Below are positions 7,124 to 16,843 of a stretch of 56,520 nt of DNA, piece by piece. Origin of the DNA: an uncultured Clostridia bacterium (GTDB lineage Bacteria > Bacillota > Clostridia > Lachnospirales > Lachnospiraceae); contig CANDNA010000022.1 of assembly GCA_947385955.1 (NCBI GenBank), positions 1 to 56,520 on the forward strand, written 5' to 3'. The position numbers were made by a program, and so were the translations under genes. The first letter of the stretch is position 1. Every line of letters starts with the position of its first letter. Below the pieces are notes generated by a model that was given only the letters and a program-made list of their open reading frames with translations, searched no databases and was not told the origin of the DNA.

Positions 7124-8062
7124 CTATTTTGTCAGTTTTTCAATGCTTTCAAAGCTGTACCGTTTTCGTTTAAAAACCAGATTGACAAGTATCTGAAGAT
7201 ACTTGACTATAATGGTCAATACGGCGAACAGGCCAAAGAAAGCAAACGACAGAAACAATATGGTAGTCGTCCAGCCTTCCACCGGCTTCTGTGTCAGATA
7301 AATCACCAGAGAATAGCCCAGCATAAACAATGCTGTCAGCATCATCATTCCGGTCATCAGCATGGAAAATCCATATCCGGCCTCTGTAAACAGAATCAGC
7401 GAATCCACCGCCAGCCTTCCTCTGTACCGTCTTTCCTTCCTGTCAGCCGCCTTCTGCACATCCTGCACCCTGTAACGAAGATTCCATGTTTTCAGCCCGC
7501 AGCTTGCATAGACTGCTTTTCTGTAGGGAACCGATTGGTTCATACTGCTGACCCGGTTGATGACCCGCCTGCTCAGTATCCGGAAGCTCTCCGTGTCCAT
7601 CTGCTGATAAAAGGAGCCGGAACATCTTTGAAACAAGAGATAAAACAAACGGGATGTCAGCCTCTGTCTCCCCTGTGGAGAAGCGCTGACAATATCATAG
7701 CCCTCCAGGCTTTTCCGATAGATCTTCATGATCTCTTCCGGCGCAAAGTCCAGTACAGTCCCGTCAAATTCCAGCACAAAATCACCGATGGAAAGATCCA
7801 CACCTGCATTCATTGCCGTTTCCAGACCGTGAAAATAACTCATGTTCAAAACGGAAATACTGGTATGACACGCCTCTTTGCTTACGTCCCGGATCACATC
7901 CACGCTGCGATCCTCCGAATGGTCATTGACACAGATGATTTCTGCTTTTTCAAAATTTTCTTCCAGAACGTGAAGGACTGTCTTTAAAAATGTTCCGATC
8001 CGCGTTTCCGCATTATGTACATAAATCACAGCCGATATAAAATTTTTTTCTTTAGTCTCCAT
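7124..8062 (-). CDS. Membrane-anchored GT2 glycosyltransferase
   Basis: 312 residues from ATG 8062, overlapping the FAD gene by 11 bases with GAGG upstream. The N-terminal GT-A domain shows AVIYVHNAETRI near 12, IICVNDHSEDRS near 43 and LEFDGTVLDF (DxD-like) near 97. Two transmembrane helices follow at about 234-256 and 270-292, then a basic tail. This matches the polyprenyl-phosphate glycosyltransferase layout (GtrB/DPM1 type), in which a sugar is loaded on a lipid carrier. Together with the large membrane protein it suggests lipid-linked glycosylation at the envelope. Confidence 0.85.
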   Translation of the reverse strand: METKEKNFISAVIYVHNAETRIGTFLKTVLHVLEENFEKAEIICVNDHSEDRSVDVIRDVSKEACHTSISVLNMSYFHGLETAMNAGVDLSIGDFVLEFDGTVLDFAPEEIMKIYRKSLEGYDIVSASPQGRQRLTSRLFYLLFQRCSGSFYQQMDTESFRILSRRVINRVSSMNQSVPYRKAVYASCGLKTWNLRYRVQDVQKAADRKERRYRGRLAVDSLILFTEAGYGFSMLMTGMMMLTALFMLGYSLVIYLTQKPVEGWTTTILFLSFAFFGLFAVLTIIVKYLQILVNLVFKRKRYSFESIEKLTK

Positions 8063-9194
8063 CACTCAGTACCTCATCCAGGTCATACACCGTATTGATT
8101 TTTCCCGACAGCACACTGACAAAGGCAGGGGCTTTGGAATATTGCCGGATTACAGTAGGCCTGGAGTCATCCAGCTCCGAGCTGGTCAGAATCGGCTTCA
8201 TGGAAAACAGGGAACTGTGGTAAGTAAAGCCGTACTCCTCTTTCAGATACTTTCCGGCCAGTGCCGCCATATACGGAAAAGCGCTTTCCGGCCGGGCCGG
8301 GCAGTCATTGCAATTGGCCAGAAAAGCCGGACTGCACCGGCCGCCGCTTCTTTCCTGACAGGAGAACCGGGGCGTAGACTCATAACTGGTGGAATGGGGC
8401 GTGAAGGTAACGGAAGTCAGAGAATGCAGGCCGGTTTTCCCAAAAGGCATAATGGAAAAGAACGGCCCGTCCATCACCGTAAAGCCATATTTTTTCAGGG
8501 TTTCATTCACTTCACAGAGTATAATCTCACACAGCTCATATTTGATGCCGAAGGGTTCATATCCCAGCAGAGCCAGAATCTGATTTACGGAAGCATACGT
8601 GGCATTCAGCAAAAATCCGCTCCGGAAACGTTCCCCGCTCTCCAGTGTCAGTTCATAGGCATCTGCCAGTTTTCCGATTTCCGCCACCCTGACAGCAAAC
8701 CGCAGCTCCACATGGGGCAGCCCTGCTATCTGCTCCAGCAGATACTCCTTTAAAATCATGGCATCATAGGTATATTCTCTTGTCAGAAATGCACCGTCAC
8801 ACATACCCTCCCGGAAAAACTGTCCCGGATGCAGTTCTTCACAGAAAATACCCGCCGCCTTGCAGAAACTGCGAAACTGGGCTCCGTCCGCCCAGGAAAA
8901 CTCCCGGGAAGTTGCATAGACTTTTCGAAATTCCCGATTGATACAAAAAGCATAATCCCGGTTAAACCGCTCAAAATACCCTGCCGATTTGACGGCCGTG
9001 GAAATGGATCTGGGATAATGATACCCCTGATGCACCCTGGCCTGGTTGATGTAGGTGGCACGGCCAAATGCCTCTGTTCCACACTCCAGGACCAGCACGC
9101 TCTGTCCCCGTTTTCCGCAGAACAGGGCTGCATACAGACCATACAGACCGGCCCCGATGATAATTCTGTCATAGCTTTTTGCTGTCTGTGTCAT
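8052..9194 (-). CDS. FAD-dependent oxidoreductase (DAO-like), first gene of glycan operon
   Basis: 380 residues from ATG 9194, chosen because AGGAA precedes it; an upstream GTG at 9248 lacks a site and overlaps the guaB terminator. The FAD-binding Rossmann motif is IIIGAGLYGLYAALF near residue 12, followed by VLVLECG. The central NQARVHQGYHYPRS segment recalls the FAD-contacting loop of D-amino-acid-oxidase-like enzymes. Cysteines cluster near 300-320 (FSCQE, RCSP, NCNDCP). The substrate is unknown; in a glycan operon it could oxidise a sugar or an amino-sugar intermediate. It is coupled to the following GT2 gene by an 11-base overlap. Transcription could come from read-through of the guaB terminator. 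Confidence 0.8.
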   Translation of the reverse strand: MTQTAKSYDRIIIGAGLYGLYAALFCGKRGQSVLVLECGTEAFGRATYINQARVHQGYHYPRSISTAVKSAGYFERFNRDYAFCINREFRKVYATSREFSWADGAQFRSFCKAAGIFCEELHPGQFFREGMCDGAFLTREYTYDAMILKEYLLEQIAGLPHVELRFAVRVAEIGKLADAYELTLESGERFRSGFLLNATYASVNQILALLGYEPFGIKYELCEIILCEVNETLKKYGFTVMDGPFFSIMPFGKTGLHSLTSVTFTPHSTSYESTPRFSCQERSGGRCSPAFLANCNDCPARPESAFPYMAALAGKYLKEEYGFTYHSSLFSMKPILTSSELDDSRPTVIRQYSKAPAFVSVLSGKINTVYDLDEVLSDGD

Positions 9195-9225
9195 TCGGTT
9201 TCCTGTTCCTTTCCTTATACGCGGC

Positions 9226-9267
9226 AAAAGCCTCCGCAGATGGTTCACCGGTCTGCTGAGGCCCTTT
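9226..9267 (-). terminator. guaB terminator
   Basis: On the minus strand GCCTCAGCAGA (9252-9262) pairs with TCTGCGGAGGC (9230-9240) with one mismatch, followed by TTTTGCC. It lies 19 bases after the guaB stop and before the glycan operon, so some read-through into that operon is possible. Confidence 0.7.
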
Positions 9268-9280
9268 TCCTGTATTTGTT

Positions 9281-10738
<1,458 letters not shown>

Positions 10739-10769
10739 TTATCCTCCTGTCATATGATATATTTTGAAA

Positions 10770-10798
10770 AGTTTATCAGACACATCACGCCTTGTCAA
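10770..10798 (-). promoter_or_regulatory. Sigma-A promoter of guaB
   Basis: On the minus strand TTGACA (10793-10798), a 17-base spacer and TAAACT (10770-10775) are seen; the start is expected near 10763, giving a leader of about 28 bases. No purine or guanine riboswitch is visible. Confidence 0.75.
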
Positions 10799-10814
10799 TG
10801 CAAATCACAGAAAG

Positions 10815-11300
10815 TCAGTTCAGAAACAACTTCCCCGGCGCCGCGCCGTGAAGCGCCCCTGCCAGTCCGTCCTCCCAGTCCAGTATCACCTTCAGTTGTC
10901 CCTCGTAATAAAATACATAGGTCTTTTTTCCGGTCCTGCTGCTGTAATCCTTTACCCTGCAGTTTTTATTCCGGTAACCGTCCAGATGATAAGAATCCTC
11001 CGGCCCTCCGATCTCCATCTTGTCAACCTGATAGTCAGCCTCGGATTTTCTTCTGCTGCGGGCCATGATCCGGTCCACGGTCAGCTCCCGGCACACATAA
11101 CTGTATTCAAATTCGATCCATTCCTGCAGATAGCAGAAATATGCGCCTGCACCGAACAGAAGCGCAGCCGCCAGAAAGAAAACTGTATATGGCATCATAA
11201 TCAGTGAAAATACCGCAAAGATACCGCATACGATCTTCAGTATGGCCGCCGCCATGTTTCTCTTTCTCGCCACCAACACTTCCATAAATGTCTGATCCAT
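10815..11300 (-). CDS. DUF6106-like two-helix membrane protein
   Basis: 161 residues. It begins MDQTFMEVLVARKRN, followed by two hydrophobic segments at about 16-36 and 38-57 and a soluble C-terminal domain rich in charged residues and beta-strand pattern (YQVDKMEIGG, KTYVFYYEGQ, LKVILDW). I associate this pattern with the uncharacterised DUF6106 family of Lachnospiraceae, from memory only. The function is unknown; the C-terminal half could be a small PH-like domain. It lies 90 bases downstream of gatB, beyond a hairpin, and 79 bases upstream of guaB, which has its own promoter. Confidence 0.75.
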   Translation of the reverse strand: MDQTFMEVLVARKRNMAAAILKIVCGIFAVFSLIMMPYTVFFLAAALLFGAGAYFCYLQEWIEFEYSYVCRELTVDRIMARSRRKSEADYQVDKMEIGGPEDSYHLDGYRNKNCRVKDYSSRTGKKTYVFYYEGQLKVILDWEDGLAGALHGAAPGKLFLN

Positions 11301-11356
11301 CTTCCATCACCTTTCACCGTTTCTTTCTATGATAGTACAAAACGCAGGCAGATTCA

Positions 11357-11391
11357 ACAACAGAAAGCATGCCGCAAAAACTTTCTGTTGT
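11357..11391 (-). terminator. Hairpin at the end of gatB
   Basis: ACAACAGAAAG (11357-11367) pairs with CTTTCTGTTGT (11381-11391), directly abutting the gatB stop (11391-11393). There is no clear U-run on the minus side, so it may be a weak terminator or an mRNA 3'-end stabiliser. Confidence 0.5.
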
Positions 11392-12848
11392 CATGCATCA
11401 AATTTTGCCTCTCCCGACAGCAGTTCTCTCAACATCCCGTTGATCAGCGCCGGATCTGCTTTTCCATGCATGGCTTTCATGGTCTGTCCTACCAGAAAAC
11501 CGATGGCTTTTTCCTTCCCGCCCCGGTAATCCTCCACCGATTTGGGATTGTCTTTCAGCACCTGTTTCACTGCCCGGGTAAGTGCATCGGTGTCATGTGT
11601 CATCAAAAGTCCCTTTTCCTGTGCGTAGCGTGCCGGATCCACATCGGTATCAAACATGGCTTCAAACACCTCTTTTGCCGCTGCCCCGTTGATTTCCCGC
11701 CTGTTTGTCATGGCAATCAGTTCTGCCAGATTGGACGGTGTGATCCGGATGTCCTCCGGATCCAGCCCCCGTTCTTTTAACAGACGCATCGCTTCTCCCA
11801 TCAGCCAGTTGGATACTTTTTTCGGCTCCCCGCAAAGAGCCGTGGTTTTTTCAAACAACTCCGCCATCTGCCGTGAACCGGTGAGTATCTCAATATCGTA
11901 ATCGGGAATCTGGTATTCTTCCCGGTATCTGATTTTCTTTTCTGTCTGAAATTCGGGCAGAGCCGCCTTTCTTTCTGCCAGCCATGCTTCACTGATCCGG
12001 ACAGGCGTCAGGTCCGGATCGGGAAAATACCGGTAATCCTGTGCATCCTCCTTGGACCGCATGGCATAGGAACAGCCTCTTTCATCGTCCCACCTTCTGG
12101 TTTCCTGTATCACTGCCTCTCCTGCCTCCAGCAGGTCAATCTGCCTTTCCCGCTCTCCTGCGATGGCTCTGGTGATCGCCCTGAAGGAATTCAGATTTTT
12201 CATTTCCGTCCGGGTGCCGTACGCCTCTCCCGCCTCCCGCACGGACAGATTCACATCCGCCCGCATGGAACCCTCCTGCAGTTTGCAGTCGGAAGCGCCC
12301 AGATACTGAATGATCAGCCGGAGCTTTTCCAGATAAGCGATGACTTCTTCCGCATTTCTCATATCCGGCTCTGAAACAATCTCAATCAGCGGCACGCCCG
12401 ATCGGTTATAGTCCACCAGTGTGCAGCCCTCCCACTCATCATGGATCAGCTTACCTGCATCCTCCTCCATATGGATCTCATGGATGCCCACCTGCTTTGT
12501 CCCGTCCTTTGTTTCGATTTCCACAGAGCCGTTTCTGCAGATCGGCAGATAAAGCTGCGAAATCTGATAATTCTGCGGATTGTCCGGGTAAAAATAATTT
12601 TTCCTGTCAAATTTACAATATCTGGTGATTTCACAGCCGGTGGCCAGGCCTACCGAAACCGCATATTCCAGTACTTTTTCATTCAATACCGGAAGGGAGC
12701 CCGGCATGCCCGTGCAGACGGGACAGGTATGGGTATTGGGTTCCCCGCCAAAGGCAGTGGAACAGCCGCAGAATATCTTGGTCCTGGTAGCAAGCTCCAC
12801 ATGCACTTCCAGGCCGATCACCGTTTCATATTGTTTTTCTTTTCCCAT
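11391..12848 (-). CDS. gatB: Asp-tRNA(Asn)/Glu-tRNA(Gln) amidotransferase subunit B
   Basis: 485 residues, standard length. It binds tRNA and holds the kinase/transamidation site of GatCAB, which turns Asp-tRNA(Asn) and Glu-tRNA(Gln) into Asn- and Gln-tRNA. Diagnostic stretches are YETVIGLEVHVEL at the start, CPVCTGMPGSLPVLN, KFDRKNYFYPDNPQNYQISQ, GIHEIHMEEDAGKL and the C-terminal YqeY-like tail (DNPKSVEDYRGGKEKAIGFL). The metal-binding cysteine pair is at CGCS and CPVC. The start follows the gatA stop by zero bases with GGGAGG inside the gatA end. Last gene of aspS-gatC-gatA-gatB. Confidence 0.97.
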   Translation of the reverse strand: MGKEKQYETVIGLEVHVELATRTKIFCGCSTAFGGEPNTHTCPVCTGMPGSLPVLNEKVLEYAVSVGLATGCEITRYCKFDRKNYFYPDNPQNYQISQLYLPICRNGSVEIETKDGTKQVGIHEIHMEEDAGKLIHDEWEGCTLVDYNRSGVPLIEIVSEPDMRNAEEVIAYLEKLRLIIQYLGASDCKLQEGSMRADVNLSVREAGEAYGTRTEMKNLNSFRAITRAIAGERERQIDLLEAGEAVIQETRRWDDERGCSYAMRSKEDAQDYRYFPDPDLTPVRISEAWLAERKAALPEFQTEKKIRYREEYQIPDYDIEILTGSRQMAELFEKTTALCGEPKKVSNWLMGEAMRLLKERGLDPEDIRITPSNLAELIAMTNRREINGAAAKEVFEAMFDTDVDPARYAQEKGLLMTHDTDALTRAVKQVLKDNPKSVEDYRGGKEKAIGFLVGQTMKAMHGKADPALINGMLRELLSGEAKFDA

Positions 12849-14312
12849 TTATGCTTCCTCCCGGCATGCTGCAAACGCACCTCTTGCCTTTTCATACGCA
12901 AAAGCGGCCCGCAGCAGCTTCTTTTCTTCGAAACAGTTTCCGATCAACTGCATCCCCACAGGCAGCCCGGTATTATCCAGGCCGCAGGGTACTGTAATCC
13001 CCGGCAGTCCTGCCAGGTTGACAGCCACCGTATAAATATCTCCCAGATACATCTTAATGGGATCCTGAAGGCTTTCCCCCAAAAGCGGCGCCGTGGTGGG
13101 AGCCGCCGGCCCCAGTATCAGGTCAAAGGCAGAAAAAGCAGCGTCAAACGCCTGCCTGATCAGCGCCTTGACCCGCAGTGCCTTAAGATAATAGGCATCA
13201 TAATAACCGGAGCTGAGTACAAAAGAACCCAGCATAATCCTTCTCTTTACCTCTTCTCCGAAACCTTCGGAACGGGTCTTTTTATACATTTTATGAAGCC
13301 CTTCCGTTTCCCCGCTGCGATATCCGTATTTGATTCCGTCGAACCGCTCCAGATTGGAGCTGGCCTCCGCCGATGCAATGGTATAATAAGCGGGAATGGC
13401 ATACTGCACCAGATCCAGGTCAAATTCCTCCACTATAGCCCCTCTCTCCCGCAGTACCTCCGCCGCCGCAAGGACGCGTTCTCTTACAGCAGGCGCCAGC
13501 CCTTCTGCAAAATAAGCTCTGGGAATCCCAATCCGCAGCCCTGCTGTATCCCCGGTCAGCGCCGCAGTAAAATCCGTATCTTCACGCGCTATCGAAGTGG
13601 AGTCTTTGGCATCATGGGAGGAAATGACCTCCAGCATCGCGGCGCAGTCTGTGACATCCCGGCACAGCGGCCCGATCTGATCCAGAGAAGAACCATAGGC
13701 AATCAGCCCATAACGGGACACCGTGCCATAGGTGGGCTTCATCCCCACTATCCCGCAGAAAGACGCCGGCTGCCTGATAGAACCGCCTGTATCCGACCCC
13801 AGCGCCATAAAGCATTCCCCGGCCGCCACTGCCGCGGCAGAGCCGCCGGAAGAGCCGCCCGGCACATACGCTTCATTCCACGGATTCCTGGTAGGCCCGA
13901 ACGCGGAAGTCTCTGTGGTGGAACCCATTGCAAATTCATCCATATTGGTTTTCCCGATGATAACAGCCCCGGCCTCCTCCAGTTTTACCACGGCTTCCGC
14001 CGTATAGGAAGGGACAAAATTTCCCAGGATACGGGAGGAGCAGGTGGTGCGCATACCTTTGGTACACAGATTGTCCTTAACGGCTACCGGGACCCCTGCC
14101 AGCGGCCCCGTCAACTCTCCCCGGTCAATTCTTTTCTGTACTTCTTCCGCTCTTTGAAATGCCGCCTCCCGGTCCACCGTCACATAACAGTTCAGGCTTT
14201 CTTCCCGTTTTCCGATCACTTCAAAAACCGCCTGCATGGCTTCCATTGCTGTTGTCTGTTTTTCTTTGATCGCCCTGCCAAGCTCTGCAGCCGTCAGATC
14301 CATTGGTTTCAT
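12849..14312 (-). CDS. gatA: Asp-tRNA(Asn)/Glu-tRNA(Gln) amidotransferase subunit A
   Basis: 487 residues. It is the amidase-signature subunit that releases ammonia from glutamine. The catalytic Ser-cisSer-Lys set is visible: VAVKDNLC (Lys near 80), GGSSGGSAAAVAAG (near 152-165, with the nucleophilic Ser) and LGSDTGGSIRQPASFCGIVG. The C-terminal GLPGITVPCG and GLPVGMQLIG are typical. The start at 14312 (MKPMDLTAAEL) has AGGAGG seven bases upstream, overlapping the end of gatC, so the subunits are made in fixed ratio. Nothing unusual in length or residues. Confidence 0.97.
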   Translation of the reverse strand: MKPMDLTAAELGRAIKEKQTTAMEAMQAVFEVIGKREESLNCYVTVDREAAFQRAEEVQKRIDRGELTGPLAGVPVAVKDNLCTKGMRTTCSSRILGNFVPSYTAEAVVKLEEAGAVIIGKTNMDEFAMGSTTETSAFGPTRNPWNEAYVPGGSSGGSAAAVAAGECFMALGSDTGGSIRQPASFCGIVGMKPTYGTVSRYGLIAYGSSLDQIGPLCRDVTDCAAMLEVISSHDAKDSTSIAREDTDFTAALTGDTAGLRIGIPRAYFAEGLAPAVRERVLAAAEVLRERGAIVEEFDLDLVQYAIPAYYTIASAEASSNLERFDGIKYGYRSGETEGLHKMYKKTRSEGFGEEVKRRIMLGSFVLSSGYYDAYYLKALRVKALIRQAFDAAFSAFDLILGPAAPTTAPLLGESLQDPIKMYLGDIYTVAVNLAGLPGITVPCGLDNTGLPVGMQLIGNCFEEKKLLRAAFAYEKARGAFAACREEA

Positions 14313-14323
14313 ATCTGTCCCTC

Positions 14324-14617
14324 CTACTCAAATGTACGCGGCACCACAAACATACCGTCCTTTTCCTCCGGTGCGTTGGCCAGCAGCGCATCCCGCATAT
14401 CGCCGCCTGTCACCACATCCCTGCGCAGTACATTTTCCACCGAAAACACATGGGACATAGGCTCCACGCCCTCTGTATCCAGTTCATTCAACTGGTCAAT
14501 ATAATCCAGCATCCGGGCCATATCTTTCCGGGCCTGTTTTTTCTCTTCATCAGACAGCTCCAGCTTTGCCAGAATGCCCACATATTCGATTGTTTCTTCT
14601 GAAATGATATTTGCCAT
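14324..14617 (-). CDS. gatC: Asp-tRNA(Asn)/Glu-tRNA(Gln) amidotransferase subunit C
   Basis: 97 residues. The small GatC subunit wraps between GatA and GatB and stabilises GatA. The pattern is typical: an N-terminal helix ending VGILAKLELSDEEKK, then DMARMLDYIDQLNELDTEGVEPMSHV and the C-terminal extended tail with RRDVVTGGDMRDALLANAPE. The start is ATG 14617 behind a GGAGG-rich stretch, 19 bases after the aspS stop, consistent with one transcript. Confidence 0.96.
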   Translation of the reverse strand: MANIISEETIEYVGILAKLELSDEEKKQARKDMARMLDYIDQLNELDTEGVEPMSHVFSVENVLRRDVVTGGDMRDALLANAPEEKDGMFVVPRTFE

Positions 14618-14636
14618 CCTTTTTCCCCCTCCGCTC

Positions 14637-16388
14637 TCAGTCTCTTACCCTGATATGGACTTCCCGAAGCTGCTGTTCCGTAACCTGTCCCGGTGCGCCG
14701 CACATCAAATCCTGTGCATTTCCGTTCATGGGAAATGCAATGACTTCTCTTATATTCTCTTCTCCACGCAGCAGCATAATCATACGGTCAATCCCGGGCG
14801 CCATACCTGCATGAGGCGGAGCCCCGAACTGGAATGCCTGATACAGCGCCCCGAATTTCTCCTGAAGTGTTTTCTCGTCATATCCGGCCAGCGCAAAGGC
14901 TTTTACCATAATATCGATATCATGGTTTCTTACCGCTCCGGAAGAAAGCTCCACGCCATTGCATACAATATCATACTGGTATGCCAGAACAGAAAGCGGA
15001 TCCTGCTCTTCAAGGGCCTTCAGCCCGCCCTGGGGCATGGAGAAAGGATTGTGAGTAAACATAAGCTGTTTTGTCTCCGGATCCCGTTCATACATGGGAA
15101 AATCATTGACATAGCAGAAACGGAATGCATTCGTTTCTGTCAGTCCCAGCCTGCCGCCAAGCTCATTACGGATCTGTCCTGCATAATAATTGGCTCTCTC
15201 TTCCCGGTCCGCAATCAGGAAAAGCGTATCCCCCACAGACAGTCCTGCCAGATCAGCCAGCTCCTGCTTCAGCTCATTTGGGATAAACTTATCAATAGGC
15301 CCTTTATAGGACAGGTCTTTCTCCACTTCCAGATATCCCAGGCCGCCCATCCCCAGAGAAACGGCAAACGCCAGCAGTTTTTCATGAAATCCTTTGGACA
15401 TATCCGCATGTACCCGGATGGCTCTGACACACTTCCCCAGAAAAGGCCGGAACGTGCATTTCTGGAAAAATTCCGTAACATCCATAATTCGCAGAGGGTT
15501 TCTCAGATCCGGCTTATCCGTGCCAAATTCCAGCATTGCCTGCCGGTAACTGAGAACCGGGAAGGGCGCCTGTGTCACAGCGGCTCCTTCCGGCGCAAAC
15601 CGGTCAAACACTGCCGTCAGAATTTCCTCCCCTGCCCGGAACACATCTTCCTGGGTGGCAAAGCTCATCTCAAAATCCAACTGATAAAATTCTCCCGGAG
15701 AGCGGTCTGCCCTGGCATCCTCATCCCGGAAACAGGGGGCAATCTGGAAATATTTATCAAAACCCGACACCATCAAAAGCTGTTTATACTGCTGGGGCGC
15801 CTGTGGCAGTGCATAAAACCGGCCTTTGTATTTTCTGGACGGTACGATATAGTCCCTTGCCCCCTCCGGGGAAGAAGCGCATAAAATCGGGGTCTGGATT
15901 TCCAGAAATCCCATCTCTGTCATCTTTTCCCGCAGATAAGATATCACCTGGGAACGGAATACAATGGCATCCTTTACTTTTGCATTCCGCAGATCCAGAT
16001 AGCGGTATTTCAGACGGACTTCCTCTCTTGTCTCTTTGGAAGTCATCACTTCAAACGGAAGCGGTTTGTATACTTTTCCCAGCACGGTAATCGCCCTGGC
16101 CTCCAGTTCCACTGTTCCTGTGGGAATCCTGGGGTTATAGGTTTCCTCATCCCGCTTCTCCAGAATGCCTGTGACAGAAATGCACATTTCTCTGGTAATG
16201 CCTTCTAACAGTGCAGTGTCCCGGAGCACGACCTGAAGCACCCCGTACATATCCCGCAGATCAAGAAAGGATACGCCGCCATGATCTCTGATGTTTTCTA
16301 CCCAGCCGGCTGCTTTGACTTCTCTGCCGATATCGCTTTCCTGGATGTCCTGGATGGTTACGGTTCTGTAGATGTGTTCTGTTTTCAT
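14637..16388 (-). CDS. aspS: Aspartyl-tRNA synthetase, probably non-discriminating
   Basis: 583 residues, bacterial type. The N-terminal OB-fold anticodon domain includes AAGWVENIRDHGGVSFLDLRD (residues about 26-46). The class II core has motif 2 as FRDEDARADR followed by SPGEFYQLDFEMSF, a GAD insert (about 290-410), and motif 3 as GAPPHAGMAPGIDRMIMLL. Motif 2 carries SPGEF where most bacteria have QPEF. Linkage to gatCAB and the Asn/Glu T-box upstream imply that it also charges tRNA(Asn) with Asp for amidation; this is inferred from context. The start at 16388 has AGAGGAG. The leader upstream is about 730 bases and contains a repeat. Confidence 0.95.
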   Translation of the reverse strand: MKTEHIYRTVTIQDIQESDIGREVKAAGWVENIRDHGGVSFLDLRDMYGVLQVVLRDTALLEGITREMCISVTGILEKRDEETYNPRIPTGTVELEARAITVLGKVYKPLPFEVMTSKETREEVRLKYRYLDLRNAKVKDAIVFRSQVISYLREKMTEMGFLEIQTPILCASSPEGARDYIVPSRKYKGRFYALPQAPQQYKQLLMVSGFDKYFQIAPCFRDEDARADRSPGEFYQLDFEMSFATQEDVFRAGEEILTAVFDRFAPEGAAVTQAPFPVLSYRQAMLEFGTDKPDLRNPLRIMDVTEFFQKCTFRPFLGKCVRAIRVHADMSKGFHEKLLAFAVSLGMGGLGYLEVEKDLSYKGPIDKFIPNELKQELADLAGLSVGDTLFLIADREERANYYAGQIRNELGGRLGLTETNAFRFCYVNDFPMYERDPETKQLMFTHNPFSMPQGGLKALEEQDPLSVLAYQYDIVCNGVELSSGAVRNHDIDIMVKAFALAGYDEKTLQEKFGALYQAFQFGAPPHAGMAPGIDRMIMLLRGEENIREVIAFPMNGNAQDLMCGAPGQVTEQQLREVHIRVRD

Positions 16389-16430
16389 AATAGTCTCCTC
16401 TCTTTTCCGGGGCGCGGATGGATGAGGCGT

Positions 16431-16650
16431 CGGCTCTGGGCCGGTGTCTTCCTGCCGGCTTCGCCTCCCGCGTTCGCTCTGGGCCGATGGGGTCTTGCTG
16501 CCCGAAAAACGGCTTGCCGTTTTCCTCGCTTCCGCAGCCCCTTGCTCGGCTCTGGCCGGTGTCTCCCTGCCAGCTTCGCCTCCCGCGTTCGCTCTGGGCC
16601 GATGGGGTCTTGCTGCTCGAAAAACGGCTTGCCGTTTTCCTCGCTTCCGC
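16431..16650. repeat. Two tandem ~105-bp repeats in the aspS leader
   Basis: 16431-16535 and 16547-16650 are near-identical direct copies (period 116, one indel and a few substitutions). Each contains a GGCTTCGCCTCCCGCG segment and a perfect hairpin AAAACGGC-TT-GCCGTTTT (about 16505-16522 and 16620-16637). Further small hairpins follow: GAATCCTGC-TTT-GCAGGATTC (about 16710-16730) and inverted GCGGCGG segments (about 16735-16776). The open frames crossing this area on both strands look like repeat artefacts. The composition is typical of dispersed intergenic repeats in this bacterial family (from memory). It lies between the T-box terminator and aspS. Confidence 0.8.
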
Positions 16651-16797
16651 GACGTTCGCCGGATGGAAATGCAGCCGCATTTCCGCCCGGCTCACTGTAC
16701 GTGAAAAAGAATCCTGCTTTGCAGGATTCCCCGCCTGCGGCGGATCGCTTTAACGATATATTTCCTCTCCGCCGCAGTGCGATCCCGCCCGGAGGGC

Positions 16798-16843
16798 TTT
16801 TTGTGATATAGGAAATCCGGAGGAATTTCCTATATCACAAAAA
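16798..16843. repeat. 19-bp perfect inverted repeat just past the T-box terminator
   Basis: TTTTGTGATATAGGAAAT-type arms (16798-16816 and 16825-16843) pair perfectly over 19 bp around an 8-base loop CCGGAGGA. One side abuts the T-box terminator run. It could act as a second terminator in either direction, or mark the end of the inserted repeat block at 16431-16797. Confidence 0.7.

Noticed and set aside
12441-14504. 687-codon open frame on the plus strand
   Set aside because: It is antisense to gatA and gatB, which are complete and well conserved; no domain or start signal was found.
16431-16650. CRISPR array
   Set aside because: Only two long copies with no unique spacers of regular length, and no cas genes nearby.
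16261-16695. Open frames on both strands over the aspS leader repeat
   Set aside because: They follow the GC-rich tandem repeat, have no domain, and the minus frame overlaps the aspS start. I treat them as repeat artefacts.
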